This document shows positions 19,401 through 27,930 of a stretch of 56,838 nt of DNA, piece by piece. A program made the translations under genes and the position numbers. The stretch covers positions 18,849-75,686 of the forward strand of contig NZ_RDBO01000059.1 of NCBI RefSeq assembly GCF_008120935.1. The letters are read 5' to 3'. This stretch comes from Streptomyces sp. sk2.1 (GTDB lineage Bacteria > Actinomycetota > Actinomycetes > Streptomycetales > Streptomycetaceae). Numbering within the stretch: the first letter of the stretch is position 1; every line of letters begins with the position of its first letter. The notes beneath the pieces were generated by a model. It worked only from the letters and a program-made list of their open reading frames with translations. It was not told where the DNA came from and searched no databases.

Positions 19401-19946
19401 CGCCGCGAGGTTCCCGTGGCTGACCCTCACTCCCCGGGGCCGCCCGGTCGAGCCGGAGGTGTACTGGAGGAACGCCGGCGCGTCGGGGTCCGCCGGGCCG
19501 TCGGCCCGCAACTCCTCCCCGCACGGCTCCCACAGGGCGGGCAGGCCGGTCCGCTGCGACACGTACGCGGCCATGCCCTCGTCGGAGGTCCAGGCCAGCC
19601 CGGCGCCGCTGTCGGCGACGATGCGACGGATCCGGGCGATCTCCTCCTCGGTGTTGAGCAGGGGGTAGACGGGGACGGGCACGCAGCCGGCGTACAGGCT
19701 GCCGAAGAAGCCGGTCACGAACGTCAGCCCCGGCGGCTGCACCAGCAGGACCCGGTCCCCCGGCACGGTCCGGGTGCGCAGGGCGCCGGCGATCCGTGCG
19801 GCGGCGACGTCCAGGTCGCCGTAGGTCAGTGACTCCTCGATCTCGTCGAGACCGGTGAGCCAGGACAGCGCGATCCTGTCCGGGTACTGCGCGGCGTGCC
19901 CCCGCAGGGCGGTGAGGACGTCGAGGGCGGGCTCCTCCACGTTCAC
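16470..19946 (-). CDS. FAAL-ACP-C lipo-initiation protein ending in an A-domain fragment
   Basis: This 1158-aa protein has four parts. The fatty acyl-AMP ligase (~1-560) shows QYTSGSTGRPRG, SWLPSYHDMG, CYGLAEATL and TSGKIRRQ. An ACP follows with HGLDSLRA (Ser ~588). The condensation domain (~655-1085) has HHLVTDLWS, in which the usual G of HHxxxDG is L, as in other FAAL-linked starter C domains. Last comes ~55 residues that are the start of an A domain (ERPDAPAV, VLTFAGFTDRV). It activates a fatty acid as acyl-AMP, loads the ACP and acylates the residue on the next protein. GTG at 19946 follows GGAGGGAA and overlaps the upstream stop as GTGA. Confidence 0.93.
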   Translation of the reverse strand: MNVEEPALDVLTALRGHAAQYPDRIALSWLTGLDEIEESLTYGDLDVAAARIAGALRTRTVPGDRVLLVQPPGLTFVTGFFGSLYAGCVPVPVYPLLNTEEEIARIRRIVADSGAGLAWTSDEGMAAYVSQRTGLPALWEPCGEELRADGPADPDAPAFLQYTSGSTGRPRGVRVSHGNLAANLTAIRDAFEHDRDTTVLSWLPSYHDMGLIGNILHPLHTGCRAYLASPLDFISRPLSWLTAVHRHGVTTSGAPDFAYALVNKTLERQGPIGDGLDLSRWRTAYSGAEPVARATLERFAEHLAATGFRKEAFVPCYGLAEATLLVSSVPVGRGTSVRTAEDGTSGVSCGVPRGCDLAVVDASGSALPEGRIGEIAVSGAGVATGYWARDGRDPDVFGTTVTGEAGQDLGATWLRTGDLGFLADGELHVTGRAKDLIIVRGRNHYPQDLERLVCAHADVLRSGCAAAFASPDGEGVVVVAELRDGERLTDADRTRLAGAVASAHGVALTELVAVARGTVPKTTSGKIRRQECRTRFLAGAYDAARAGSGAAPAPGTDGGPRARVRRVVREVLGVDVPGDEPLVRHGLDSLRAVQIATGIARECGRDLSVGPILAGMTPDELVRAVASEPMRPLAAGGATECHGRLSRAQEALLFLHMLAPESDEYTIAFAWEPAGGTDLTALDGALRTALTRQPELAMRFETGADGTRRVPVAEEELRAALALEPRPVPDELMEERLAEAAATPFRPAKGPLLRCHRWQSPRRTVYQLVVHHLVTDLWSLAQIMRDVGELYSAEITGRPVLLTRTTPYDAYVEEQEAYSGSAAALERDAELRALMPTRSRPLDVRTDSPRSARRAVRGRRVTTKVPRTGIGAIPGKDRVALLTALWAATLHRYGTPVPVVVGVPVSGRTAGRHGGIGGLCTNTAPIAVDIDPEQPLTTLTEEVRRQLDRAMEAGMYPLARAVEVVGPTREPGRTPLVESMITVHENPLPGTPGLLAALAGHEAELVLGELALRTVPTPARSTRCDLDLVITPLDDGYHLALDHAADLFTARTARAVLDTFAAALAASTSATGGEDRCLGDVLVLSPADRELLGRVGRRDGDPLRPGVLERMRHLARERPDAPAVEGPDGVLTFAGFTDRVDRVAAALRAVTEKPGGRS

Positions 19947-21880
19947 TTCCCTCCTTCCTCGTCCTCGTGGGCCCCGTGGCCCGGGTCCGTCCCGTGGACT
20001 CCGCGGCCCGGTGCGGGCGGCGGGGCCGCGGAGTCCAGGTGCGCGGCCAGATCGCGCAGGCGGGGGTGCTCGAACACCGCGACCATCGGCACCGCCCGGC
20101 CCAGTACCCGGCGCAGCCGGCCCGCGAGCCGGATCGCCAGCACGGACTGGCCCCCCAGCAGGAAGAAGTCGTCCAGCGCCCCGATCGGCCCGACGCCGAG
20201 CACCGCGGACCACGCCTCGGCGAGCAGGGTCTCCGTGGGGCCCTCGGGTGCCACGAACGCGTCCCCCTCCCGGCCCGCGGTGGCCGCGGGGGACGCGAGT
20301 GCCGCCCGGTCCGCCTTGCCGGTCGGCGTGGTCGGAATCCGGTCGACGGCTGCGAACACGGCGGGCGTCATGTAGGCGGGGAGTTCCCGCCGGGCGGCTT
20401 CCCGCAGGGCGGCGGCGGGCACCTCCCGTTCGCGGGAGGTGTAGTGGACGGCGATTCCCCGGCCGCCCGGCAGGTCGTCATGGACCGCGGCCACGACCTG
20501 GCGGACGCCTGGCACACGCGTGAGCACGGACTCGATCTCGCCCAGCTCGATCCGGTGGCCCCGTATTTTCACCTGGCCGTCCTGCCGGCCCAGGTACTCC
20601 AGTTCGCCGCCGGGCTGCCGAACGGCGAGGTCACCGGTGCGGTACATCCTGGTTCCGTCGCCCGCGAACGGGTCCGGCACGAAGCACCGGGCGGTGAGTC
20701 CGGGGTTGCCGTCGTAGCCGCGTGCCACCCCGCTGCCCGCGAGATGGATCTCCCCCGGCACGCCGTCGGCGACCGGACGCAGCCGATGGTCCAGCAGGTG
20801 GACCCGTACCCCGGGCAGCGCCTCTCCGAGGTGCGGGACGCTGCTCCCGGCCACGGGGGCGACGGTGGAATCCACGGTGCACTCGGTGGGTCCGTAGAGA
20901 TTGACGGCCCGTACGGAGCCCGCCTCCTCCAGCTCCCGCAGCTCGTCCCACAGGCCGGCGGGCAGGGCCTCGCCGCCGATGAGCATTCTGAGCGGTTCCT
21001 CCCGGGGGGCGCGGTCGAGCCGGTCCACGAGCAGAGCGAGGTGGGACGGCGTCACGTCGAGGTCGGTCAGCCGCTCCCGTTCGATGACGCGGGCGAGTTC
21101 GTCGGGGTCCTGGCGGACCCGGTCGTCGAGCAGCACCAGTGTGTCCCCGCGGCAGACCCTGCTCCACTGCTGCACCGAGGCGTCGAACGAGACGCTCGCG
21201 TTCCATCCCACGCGTCGCGCGGAGCCGTCCGTGACGCCCGCCCGTGCCAGTGCGTCGACCAGGGCCATGACGCTCCCGTGCTCCACGGCCACGCCCTTGG
21301 GCCGGCCGGTCGTTCCCGAGGTGTAGAGGACGTAGGCGAGTCCTCGGGTGTCGACGGGCGGGACGGGGGGAACGTCGTCCGGTGCCTCCTGGAGCAGCCC
21401 GTCGATCCGCAGGGCCTGGACGTCGGAGGTCGGCCCGGTGCCTGCGGATGTGCCCGCCCGTTGCCGTACGAGCAGTTCCCCCTGCGGCGAGGCGGCCGTC
21501 GTCGGGTCCGTCAGCAGCCATCCGGCACCGCTGTCGGCGAGCATGAAGGCGAGCCGTTCCGGCGGCAGTGCCGGATCCAGGGGCACATGGGCGGCGCCGC
21601 ACCTGAGCACGCCCAGGAGCGCCGTCAGCAGTGCGGTGCCCCGGCCGAGGAGCAGCGCCACCCGCTGCTCCGGCCCGGCGCCCCGGTTCCGGAGCGCGGC
21701 GGCCACGGCCCCCGACCCGCGGTCGAGTTCGCGGTAGGTCAGCACCCCGTCCGGTGCGACCAGGGCCGTGCGGTCGGGATGCCTGCGCACGGCGTCGGCG
21801 AATCCCTCCGCCAGGGACCGCACCCCGGGGCCCGCCGCCGGGACCGCGCTCCGCCCCTCCAGGGTCAGTGCTTCAGCCAT
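19943..21880 (-). CDS. NRPS A-T didomain with glutamine-like specificity code
   Basis: This 645-aa A-T protein has A3 [13 protein letters not shown]5 NLYGPTECT, MYRTGDL, A10 PTGKADRAAL and a T domain with LGGQSVLA (Ser ~577). Hand alignment to GrsA gives the pocket D-A-Q-D-L-G-L-V-D-K, one change from the published Gln code DAQDLGVVDK, so Gln (or a close amide/amine analogue) is predicted. ATG at 21880 is chosen over GTG at 21901 because GGAGGACAGG lies directly before it. It has no C domain; the C domain of the 24993-26989 protein or the free-standing C must use it. It is coupled by GTGA to the FAAL gene. Confidence 0.93.
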   Translation of the reverse strand: MAEALTLEGRSAVPAAGPGVRSLAEGFADAVRRHPDRTALVAPDGVLTYRELDRGSGAVAAALRNRGAGPEQRVALLLGRGTALLTALLGVLRCGAAHVPLDPALPPERLAFMLADSGAGWLLTDPTTAASPQGELLVRQRAGTSAGTGPTSDVQALRIDGLLQEAPDDVPPVPPVDTRGLAYVLYTSGTTGRPKGVAVEHGSVMALVDALARAGVTDGSARRVGWNASVSFDASVQQWSRVCRGDTLVLLDDRVRQDPDELARVIERERLTDLDVTPSHLALLVDRLDRAPREEPLRMLIGGEALPAGLWDELRELEEAGSVRAVNLYGPTECTVDSTVAPVAGSSVPHLGEALPGVRVHLLDHRLRPVADGVPGEIHLAGSGVARGYDGNPGLTARCFVPDPFAGDGTRMYRTGDLAVRQPGGELEYLGRQDGQVKIRGHRIELGEIESVLTRVPGVRQVVAAVHDDLPGGRGIAVHYTSREREVPAAALREAARRELPAYMTPAVFAAVDRIPTTPTGKADRAALASPAATAGREGDAFVAPEGPTETLLAEAWSAVLGVGPIGALDDFFLLGGQSVLAIRLAGRLRRVLGRAVPMVAVFEHPRLRDLAAHLDSAAPPPAPGRGVHGTDPGHGAHEDEEGGK

Positions 21881-21927
21881 CCTGTCCTCCACTCCTCGCA
21901 CACCTCGTGGCGTTCGGCCGGAACACG

Positions 21928-23559
21928 TCAGAACCGGAAGCGGGAGGGCTCGGGGTCCACCGCCGCCACCGCGGCCTCGAAATCACGCCACAGCTGCGGA
22001 AGGAGCCGGGCCTCCTCCGGCCGGCCCCCGTCCCGGGCGGCCATGATCCGCTGGCTGATCCGCAGCATCGGGGTGAGCTGCTCGACGGTGACCCCCTTGC
22101 CCTCGAGATAGGGCAGGGACCAGAAGTCGAAGTCGTAGAGGGGGAGCCAGACGGATTCGGTCACCCGCTCGAACATGGAGTCCGTCAGCGCGGCGGCCTC
22201 GCTCGACGTCATGGACGTGTGCGACCAGGTGTACCCCTCCCCCTCGATCCCGTAGAGCTCGCGGTTGCGGTACACGGGGGACCTCGGGTTCGCCCACCAC
22301 GCCTGTGCCCGCCAGAAGGTGGGACGGGACTCGTTGAGGAAGTCGACGGTGTTCTGGACGCTCCGCTCGGTTTCGCCCGGGAACCCGACGATGATCGAGG
22401 CGAAGCTGGTGATGCCCCGTTCGTTCAGCCGCTCGATGCCCTGCCGGTACTGGCTGTCCTGGGCCAGCTTGTGCATGTTGCCCAGCACTTCCGTGTCCCC
22501 GGACTCGATGCCGAGGAACACCCCCGAGCAGCCGCTCTGCGCCGCGAGGTCGAACGCCTCCTCGTCACGGGCGTTGGAGCACCGGAAGTACGAGTACCAG
22601 TGGAGACCGAGGTCCTCCTCGATCATCATCCGGCAGATCTCCTTGAACCGCTTCGGCGGCACGTTGAACGTGTCGTCGACGAACACGACGTTGCGCACGC
22701 CGTGTTCCGCCAGCGCGCGCAGTTCCTTGCGCACGGTCTCGACCGACGCCGTCGTCAACGCCCCCGCGCGGGAGGGGTAGTCGCAGAAGCTGCACTTGAA
22801 GGCGCAGCTCCTGGCGGTCCGGATCTGGGCCGTCGGGCCCACGAGTCCGGGTGAGAAGCCCGCCCAGTCGATGGACCCCTCGTCCAGGCTGTTCGCCTCC
22901 GGCCTGCGCCTGGTCAGCTCCCAGGTGTCGGCCGGGCAATGGATCACGTTGGCCACCCGGGTGACGTCCTGGCCGTCCCGCACCGCCCGGACGAGCTGCA
23001 CGAGGGCCGACTCGCCCTGGGACTCCTGGACGTAGAGGTCGGCCCCCATCGTGAAGAAGAGGTCCTGCGCGGTGTCGGTGATGCCGTCGCGGCACAGGTT
23101 GTCGATGAGCGGCCCGCCGATCACGATGCGGCTCCCGGGCGAGTGTTCCCGGACCATCTCCACGATCGGCAGGACCGGGAGCACGTTGACGTAGAAGGTG
23201 GTCGTGATCGCGACCACGGCCGGGCGCTCCGCCAGCAGTTCGACCAGCCTGTCCCGTTCCGCGCTGAACAGCGAGACCGGTTCCGCGGTCATGCCGTGCC
23301 GGCGCAGGAAGCTGGTCAGGTACAGCGCGGCGAGGTTGAAGACCTCACCCACGTGGTACCGGTCGTCGCGTCCGGTGATCTTGTTCCGTACCGTGCTGAA
23401 GGCGTCCATCCACGGCAGGGGGCGTCCGTCCACGGACAGATGCTCTTTGCGGAAGATCTGGTACTCCGGCGACATAGGTCCGGCACGCTCGCTCATTACC
23501 CGGTACGCCTCGAAATCACCCTCGTTGTATCCGACGACCACGCAATCCAGACCTGCCAC
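21928..23559 (-). CDS. Cobalamin-type radical SAM enzyme, PhpK-like
   Basis: The radical SAM motif CxxxCxxC reads CAFKCSFC near residue 260. An N-terminal ~200-residue Rossmann-like part (DCVVVGYNEGDF, VIGGPLIDN) fits the B12-binding domain of the PhpK-like group. PhpK methylates phosphorus; relatives in PKS/NRPS clusters mostly methylate unactivated carbon. The likely role is C-methylation of an amino acid or chain intermediate (inference). It is the first gene of the left block, 47 bp before the A-T gene. The open frame extends to a TTG at 23610, but GTG at 23559 (543 aa), or GTG at 23568, brings the start to the family-typical DCVVVGYN. Confidence 0.85.
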   Translation of the reverse strand: MAGLDCVVVGYNEGDFEAYRVMSERAGPMSPEYQIFRKEHLSVDGRPLPWMDAFSTVRNKITGRDDRYHVGEVFNLAALYLTSFLRRHGMTAEPVSLFSAERDRLVELLAERPAVVAITTTFYVNVLPVLPIVEMVREHSPGSRIVIGGPLIDNLCRDGITDTAQDLFFTMGADLYVQESQGESALVQLVRAVRDGQDVTRVANVIHCPADTWELTRRRPEANSLDEGSIDWAGFSPGLVGPTAQIRTARSCAFKCSFCDYPSRAGALTTASVETVRKELRALAEHGVRNVVFVDDTFNVPPKRFKEICRMMIEEDLGLHWYSYFRCSNARDEEAFDLAAQSGCSGVFLGIESGDTEVLGNMHKLAQDSQYRQGIERLNERGITSFASIIVGFPGETERSVQNTVDFLNESRPTFWRAQAWWANPRSPVYRNRELYGIEGEGYTWSHTSMTSSEAAALTDSMFERVTESVWLPLYDFDFWSLPYLEGKGVTVEQLTPMLRISQRIMAARDGGRPEEARLLPQLWRDFEAAVAAVDPEPSRFRF

Positions 23560-24090
23560 GGAATGCACCCCCGAGGGTTCGATTCGGTACCCGTATACAA
23601 AAAAACGCAAACGCGATGAGGACCACCAGGAATCGCACCTTAGGCGGGTCCGGTTGTCGGACAGTTATGTTCGGGTATCCCATGGGGCAGCACACCGGGT
23701 TTCACGCTGTCCCGATCGCCCGAATTGACGTACTGAGCACTGATCCGACCTCCGGTGGACACGCCCTTGCCCGTCGTTGGAGAGGTCACGTAACGTCTTC
23801 ACCAGGGGCAGGCATATGCATCGTGGCAACAAGTGGTCGATGCGTCTGCCGAGGGTTGAAGAAGCTTCAGGGAAGCCGGAGGGAAAGACGTGCGGAACTT
23901 CTGGCACATGCGAGCAGCCCAGTACCGCATCTCCGCCAGACAGCCCTGATTCGCACTCCCGGGGCTGGGGCGATCACCCCCGATCCACATCACCACCAGG
24001 ACGTTCCGTCATTCATACGGGAGAACCGGCCGGCTCGCACGACGCCGGGACCGGTCCGATCGGCATGACCTCAGTCACTGGCAAGGAGCC
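23560..24090. promoter_or_regulatory. Divergent regulatory region between the left biosynthetic block and the SARP gene
   Basis: About 530 bp separate the radical SAM gene (minus) from the SARP gene (plus). It is visibly less GC-rich than its surroundings and contains an A-run near 23599-23605. I found no convincing coding frame in it: the open frame from 23777 has no recognisable product. It should carry the promoters for both directions, including the main promoter of the left operon and any SARP target repeats. I could not pick out clear heptameric direct repeats by eye. Confidence 0.55.
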
Positions 24091-24891
24091 ATGGAGCGAT
24101 CGATACGCATTCACATGTTCGGAAGTTTTCGTCTCGTCATCGACGAGCAACAGGTGGGGCGCTGGAGGGCCGGAAAGTCACGGGATCTCCTTCAGTACCT
24201 GCTGCTTCGGGATGGCCGTGAAGTACCGAGATCGACCCTCTACGAGGCGCTCTGGCCCGATGCCGCGTGGTCCTCCAATTCGAGTTCGCTCAAGGTGGCC
24301 GTTCACATGTTGCGTCGAGTACTGGCAGAAGCGGGAGAATCATCGGATCCGGACAGTCCGACGCTCCGTCTCGTCACATCGGAACTCGGCTATTCATTGG
24401 AGTCGCGCAACATCTGGCTTGATTGTGACGTCTTCGAGGAGCTGACGGATCGCGGCATGCGGGCGGAGGCCGCCGGACACCGCGAAGAGGCCCAGCGCTT
24501 CTTCCGTGAAGCTGCGGAGTTGTACGAGGACGACTTCCTTGTCGGTGTCCACACGGAATGGGCGGCGCTCCGCAGGGAATGGCTGCGCAGCCGGCTTCTC
24601 CAGGTCCTGCACAAACTCGTCAACATGGACGTGGAGCGCGGTGAACTGCTCGCCGTCACCCATTGGTGCCGTCGCATGATCGAGCTCGAACCCTTCCACG
24701 AGGAGGCGTACCGCACCCTCATGCTGGTCCACGCCCAGCTCGGCCAGCTCAACCAGGTGCGGCGCTGGTACGAGCTGTGCACCGGCCGGCTCCGGGACGA
24801 GATCGGCGCCGCCCCCGCGGCCACCACGGTCGACCTCTACCGGCGGGCCATGCGTGGGGCGCTCACCCTCCGCGATTCCATCCCCCTCTGA
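24091..24891 (+). CDS. SARP-family transcriptional activator
   Basis: This 266-aa protein has an N-terminal OmpR-type winged-helix domain (~1-95: RIHMFGSFRL, LLQYLLLRDG, SSLKVAVHMLRRVL) followed by a bacterial transcriptional activation domain of helical repeats (~100-260). This is the short SARP layout without NTPase or TPR extensions. SARPs are cluster-situated activators that recruit RNA polymerase at direct repeats overlapping the -35 region. It is the only plus-strand gene inside the cluster and lies between its two minus-strand blocks. A GGAG site lies close to the ATG. No TTA codon was noticed in the frame. Confidence 0.93.
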   Translation: MERSIRIHMFGSFRLVIDEQQVGRWRAGKSRDLLQYLLLRDGREVPRSTLYEALWPDAAWSSNSSSLKVAVHMLRRVLAEAGESSDPDSPTLRLVTSELGYSLESRNIWLDCDVFEELTDRGMRAEAAGHREEAQRFFREAAELYEDDFLVGVHTEWAALRREWLRSRLLQVLHKLVNMDVERGELLAVTHWCRRMIELEPFHEEAYRTLMLVHAQLGQLNQVRRWYELCTGRLRDEIGAAPAATTVDLYRRAMRGALTLRDSIPL

Positions 24892-24906
24892 CCCCGCGCC
24901 GGACCC

Positions 24907-24971
24907 GGGCGGTCGGCCGCGGCGGCCCTTCGGCACGTCGTCCCCGGGGGGCCTCGCCGCGCCGACCGCCC
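24907..24971. terminator. Stem-loop between convergent SARP and T-C genes
   Basis: An 11-bp perfect inverted repeat (gggcggtcggc at 24907-24917, gccgaccgccc at 24961-24971) with partly self-complementary intervening sequence fills the 101-bp gap between two convergent genes. It has no U-tract, which is usual for actinomycete terminators. A bidirectional terminator is the simplest reading. Confidence 0.45.
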
Positions 24972-24992
24972 TCGCGGTCCCGCACCGGGGGT

Positions 24993-26989
24993 TCAACGGC
25001 CGCCGGACGAACCGGCGTCGGCGAGGGCGAGGCGCAGCTGGGCGAGCGCCCGCCGGTAGGAGTCGTCGGGCCAGGCACCCCGCAGGCTCCGCACCACCCC
25101 GCGCAGCCCTCCGTCCTCCCACAGCTCCAGCACCAGGGGGAAGGGGGTGGGGTCCACCGTGTCGCCCGACTCCGTGAACTGACCCGTGGTCACCGCGCAG
25201 CCGGGCAGCTCGATGCGTCTGGCCGGGCTCGTCTGCAGTGCGAGCCCCAGGCCCGGCAGGCCCGCGCGGACGTCGAAGCCCTCGTCGCCGAGGAGCGACA
25301 GCGCGGTGTCGAAGGGCATCTCCTCGTGGCGCAGCGCCTCGACGACTCCGGCGCGCGCCGCCGCGACCACCTCCTCGTGCCCGTTTCCCGCCACCGTGAG
25401 GACGTTCGAGAAGCACCCCACGATGTGCTCGCTGCCGGCCCAGGAGCGGTTCGCCGCCTGCACGGACACCTTCTGCTCCGGCTCACCGCTCAGCCGTGTG
25501 CCGAGCCTCGTCATCGCGGCGACCAGGAGCACGAAGAGGCTGGTGTCCTGCCGGACCGCCGCCTCGGCGAGCCGCTGCTCGATGGCCCCCGGCACCTCGA
25601 ACTCCTCCACCCTCGCCAGGAACCCGTAGTCCCGTTCCGGCGCCGGTGCGATGCGCGGACAGGGCCGGTCCAGGACGGCCCGGATCCCCTCCAGGTGTTC
25701 GGCGAGCCGGTCGCCGCGCAGGGTGTCGCGCTGCCACTCGGCGAAGTCCGCGTAGTGCCGGCGGAGTTCCGGCCGGGGGTCGCCCGCTCCCAGTCTCACC
25801 GCGTACGCGTGGGCGATCTCATCGACGAGGAGGTCGCAGGACACTCCGTCGAAGGCCACGTGATGGACCGTCCCGACCAGAACCGTCGTGTCGTCCGCAA
25901 GCCGTACCAGCCGGAACCGTGCGGGCACCCGCCGTTCCAGGTCGAAGCCCTCGGCGGCCTCCCCCGCCATGATCCGGCGCAGTCCCCTGCCGCCCCGGTC
26001 GCGCAGATCGGTCCGCTCCACCGGGACCGGCTGCGTCAGCACCCTCTGGGCGGGCCTTCCGCCGTGCGACTCGATGACGGTCCGCAGCGCGGGCTGCCGG
26101 AGCACGGCGTCGTTCACCGCGTGCTCCACCGAGACCAGGTCCACGGCGCCTTCGAAGCGCATCCACCAGACGCTGTTGAAGAAGCCCGCGCCCTTCGCGC
26201 CCCGGTCCATCGCGTAGAGCCCCTCCTGGCTGAGGGAGAGGGGGAAATGACGTCCGGCACGTCGTCGTGCCCGGCTGCGCAGGGAGGAGCCGGGCGCGGC
26301 CCCGTCCTCGCGGCTCCGGCGCAGGGCGGCCTCGGCGAGTCCGGCGGGTGAGCCATGGGCGAAGAAGTCCCCGAGTCGCAGGGAGACCTGCTCCTTCTCG
26401 CGCAGCAGCGACGCCACGCGCAGGGCTTCCAGCGATGTGCCGCCGAGCTCGAAGAAGGAGGCGCCGGACTCCACCCGCGCCTCCCCCAGCACTTCGCGGA
26501 AGGCTCCGGCGATCCGCTCCGCGATCGCGCCGGCCCGGTCGGTTCCGGCCCCGGCGGGCCCCTCCCCGCACCGCTGGGGACCGACCGTCAGGCACACGGG
26601 CCCGTCGGCCGCCCCCGAGCCCTCCACCCGTACCCGCCGTGCGTCGAAGAGGAACGCGTGTCCCGGCGGCACGTCGGCGCCGAGGCGTACGGCGGCCGGC
26701 CCGTCGGGGGCGCGCCGGGGGCGACCGGCCCGGCCAGGACCACGGCGAGCCGCAATCCGCCCTGCTCCCCGCTCGGGCGGCGGCCGTCCGGCAGAGCGCG
26801 CAGGCCGTCCGAGAGGGTTCTGAGCCGGGTCCGCGCGAGTTCCTCGGCGGCGCGCCCGTCGACCGCGTGGCTCGCCCTGGCGAGGGCGAGTTCCGCGTCG
26901 CCGAACAGCCCCGTGACGAGGGCGTACCCCTCGTCGGCCAGTCGGTGCGCGATGGCGGCCAGGTCCTCGGCAACGATTCCGTGGGTCAC
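24993..26989 (-). pseudogene. Oxygenase-like N domain + T + C protein, reading frame broken near 26706-26721
   Basis: The downstream frame (24993-26672 from GTG 26672) encodes a T domain (FFELGGTSLEAL) and a condensation domain with intact HHxxxDG (HHVAFDG). The true start appears to be GTG at 26989, which overlaps the PhyH stop as GTGA. From there the frame reads sensibly for ~90 residues (GYALVTGLFGDAELALARA, LRLAVVLAGPVAP), then turns to Arg/Cys/Ser-rich shadow and stops at 26588. The sensible frame resumes about 15 codons before 26672 (RAPDGPAAVRLGADVPPG). One added C in either of two C5 runs (minus strand; 26706-26710 or 26717-26721) joins the frames into a 665-aa protein. The N part looks like a degenerate PhyH/2OG-oxygenase-like fold without clear metal ligands. 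It may be a true mutation or a sequencing error. Confidence 0.8.
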
Positions 26990-27930
26990 CGCGGTTCCGC
27001 CCCCTTCCGGTGGCCGTCGGCCGACGCCGCGTCGATGTGCGCGGCGAGGGCGGCCGGTGTCCTGAGCCGGTCGAGGGCCGCGGGCGGCACCTCGACCGCG
27101 TAGTCCTTCCGGATCCGCTCCAGGACCCGGCCCACGCCCACGGCCTCCTCCTTCACCGGCAGGTCGTCGTCGAGTCCGTACGACGCGCCGAGCTCTTCGC
27201 GGCAGATCCGCAGGACGCAGTTGGCCAGCACCTCCTCGTCCGACTTCACCAGGGTGTGGGCGCCCCTGAAGCCGATCACGAGGACGGGACGCGGGCTGTC
27301 GCTCCCGTTGGCCCCGCTCACATGGATGGTGTGGCAGTCGAACAGCGCCCCGCTGCCGGCCGGGAAGTCGGGCTCGATCCGCAGGGGCGCCATTTTGTCG
27401 AGGAGCGTCTGCTCCACTCCGAAGTACCGGCTCTGCTGGACGTGCGGGGCGATGCCGAGCCGGTGCGAGCGCCGGTAGAACGCCATGCCGCCGTTGGCGC
27501 TCGTGACGTCCACGAGGGGGATCCACAGGTGGACGAAGTCCGGGGGATCGACCGGGACGGTGAAGATCTCCTGATGGGCCGGCAGCGCCCCGGCGCCCGG
27601 GGGCTTCGGGAAGGTCTCCACGTAGTACAGGACCGGCTCCCAGGGGACGGCGCGGCGCACCAGGTCCATGAGTCGCGGGTCCTGCGCCACGGTGCGGAAC
27701 CAGCTGTCGTAGCGGTGCAGATCCAGCAGGCTCCTGAGGGTTCCGTCGTCGTACCGGTCCACGTGCGCGGCCGGCACGGTGTCCAGCACCTCGCGCTCGT
27801 ACCTGTCGAGAGCCTCCCGGGTGCTCGCGACCTGCTCCGGGTCGAGCAGGGCGTCGAAGAGGACGACGCCCTCCTTTCGGAGCACGGCGTCGGCGTCCGG
27901 ACTGTCAGGGCTGAGGAAGTTCGCCTTCAT
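26986..27930 (-). CDS. PhyH-type Fe(II)/2OG-like dioxygenase with a serine-less carrier-like C terminus
   Basis: Residues ~1-235 match the phytanoyl-CoA dioxygenase family: HQE as the HxD/E facial-triad pair, a distal His in IHVSGAN and an Arg in GFRG. Residues ~240-305 look like a carrier protein by length and pattern (helix, V..VLERIRKDYAVEVPP, then TPAALAAHI), but the loop that should hold the phosphopantetheine Ser reads KEEAVGVG, so it cannot be primed. Such a tail may dock the oxygenase to an assembly-line partner (inference). ATG at 27930 follows GGAG. The gene overlaps the small acidic ORF upstream by 26 nt and the T-C gene downstream by 4 nt. Substrate is unknown; hydroxylation of a carrier-bound residue is likely. 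Confidence 0.87.
   Translation of the reverse strand: MKANFLSPDSPDADAVLRKEGVVLFDALLDPEQVASTREALDRYEREVLDTVPAAHVDRYDDGTLRSLLDLHRYDSWFRTVAQDPRLMDLVRRAVPWEPVLYYVETFPKPPGAGALPAHQEIFTVPVDPPDFVHLWIPLVDVTSANGGMAFYRRSHRLGIAPHVQQSRYFGVEQTLLDKMAPLRIEPDFPAGSGALFDCHTIHVSGANGSDSPRPVLVIGFRGAHTLVKSDEEVLANCVLRICREELGASYGLDDDLPVKEEAVGVGRVLERIRKDYAVEVPPAALDRLRTPAALAAHIDAASADGHRKGAEPR

Noticed and set aside
23777..24445. Plus-strand open frame in the regulatory gap before the SARP gene
   Set aside because: Overlaps the SARP gene in another frame, has no family features and no good ribosome binding site.
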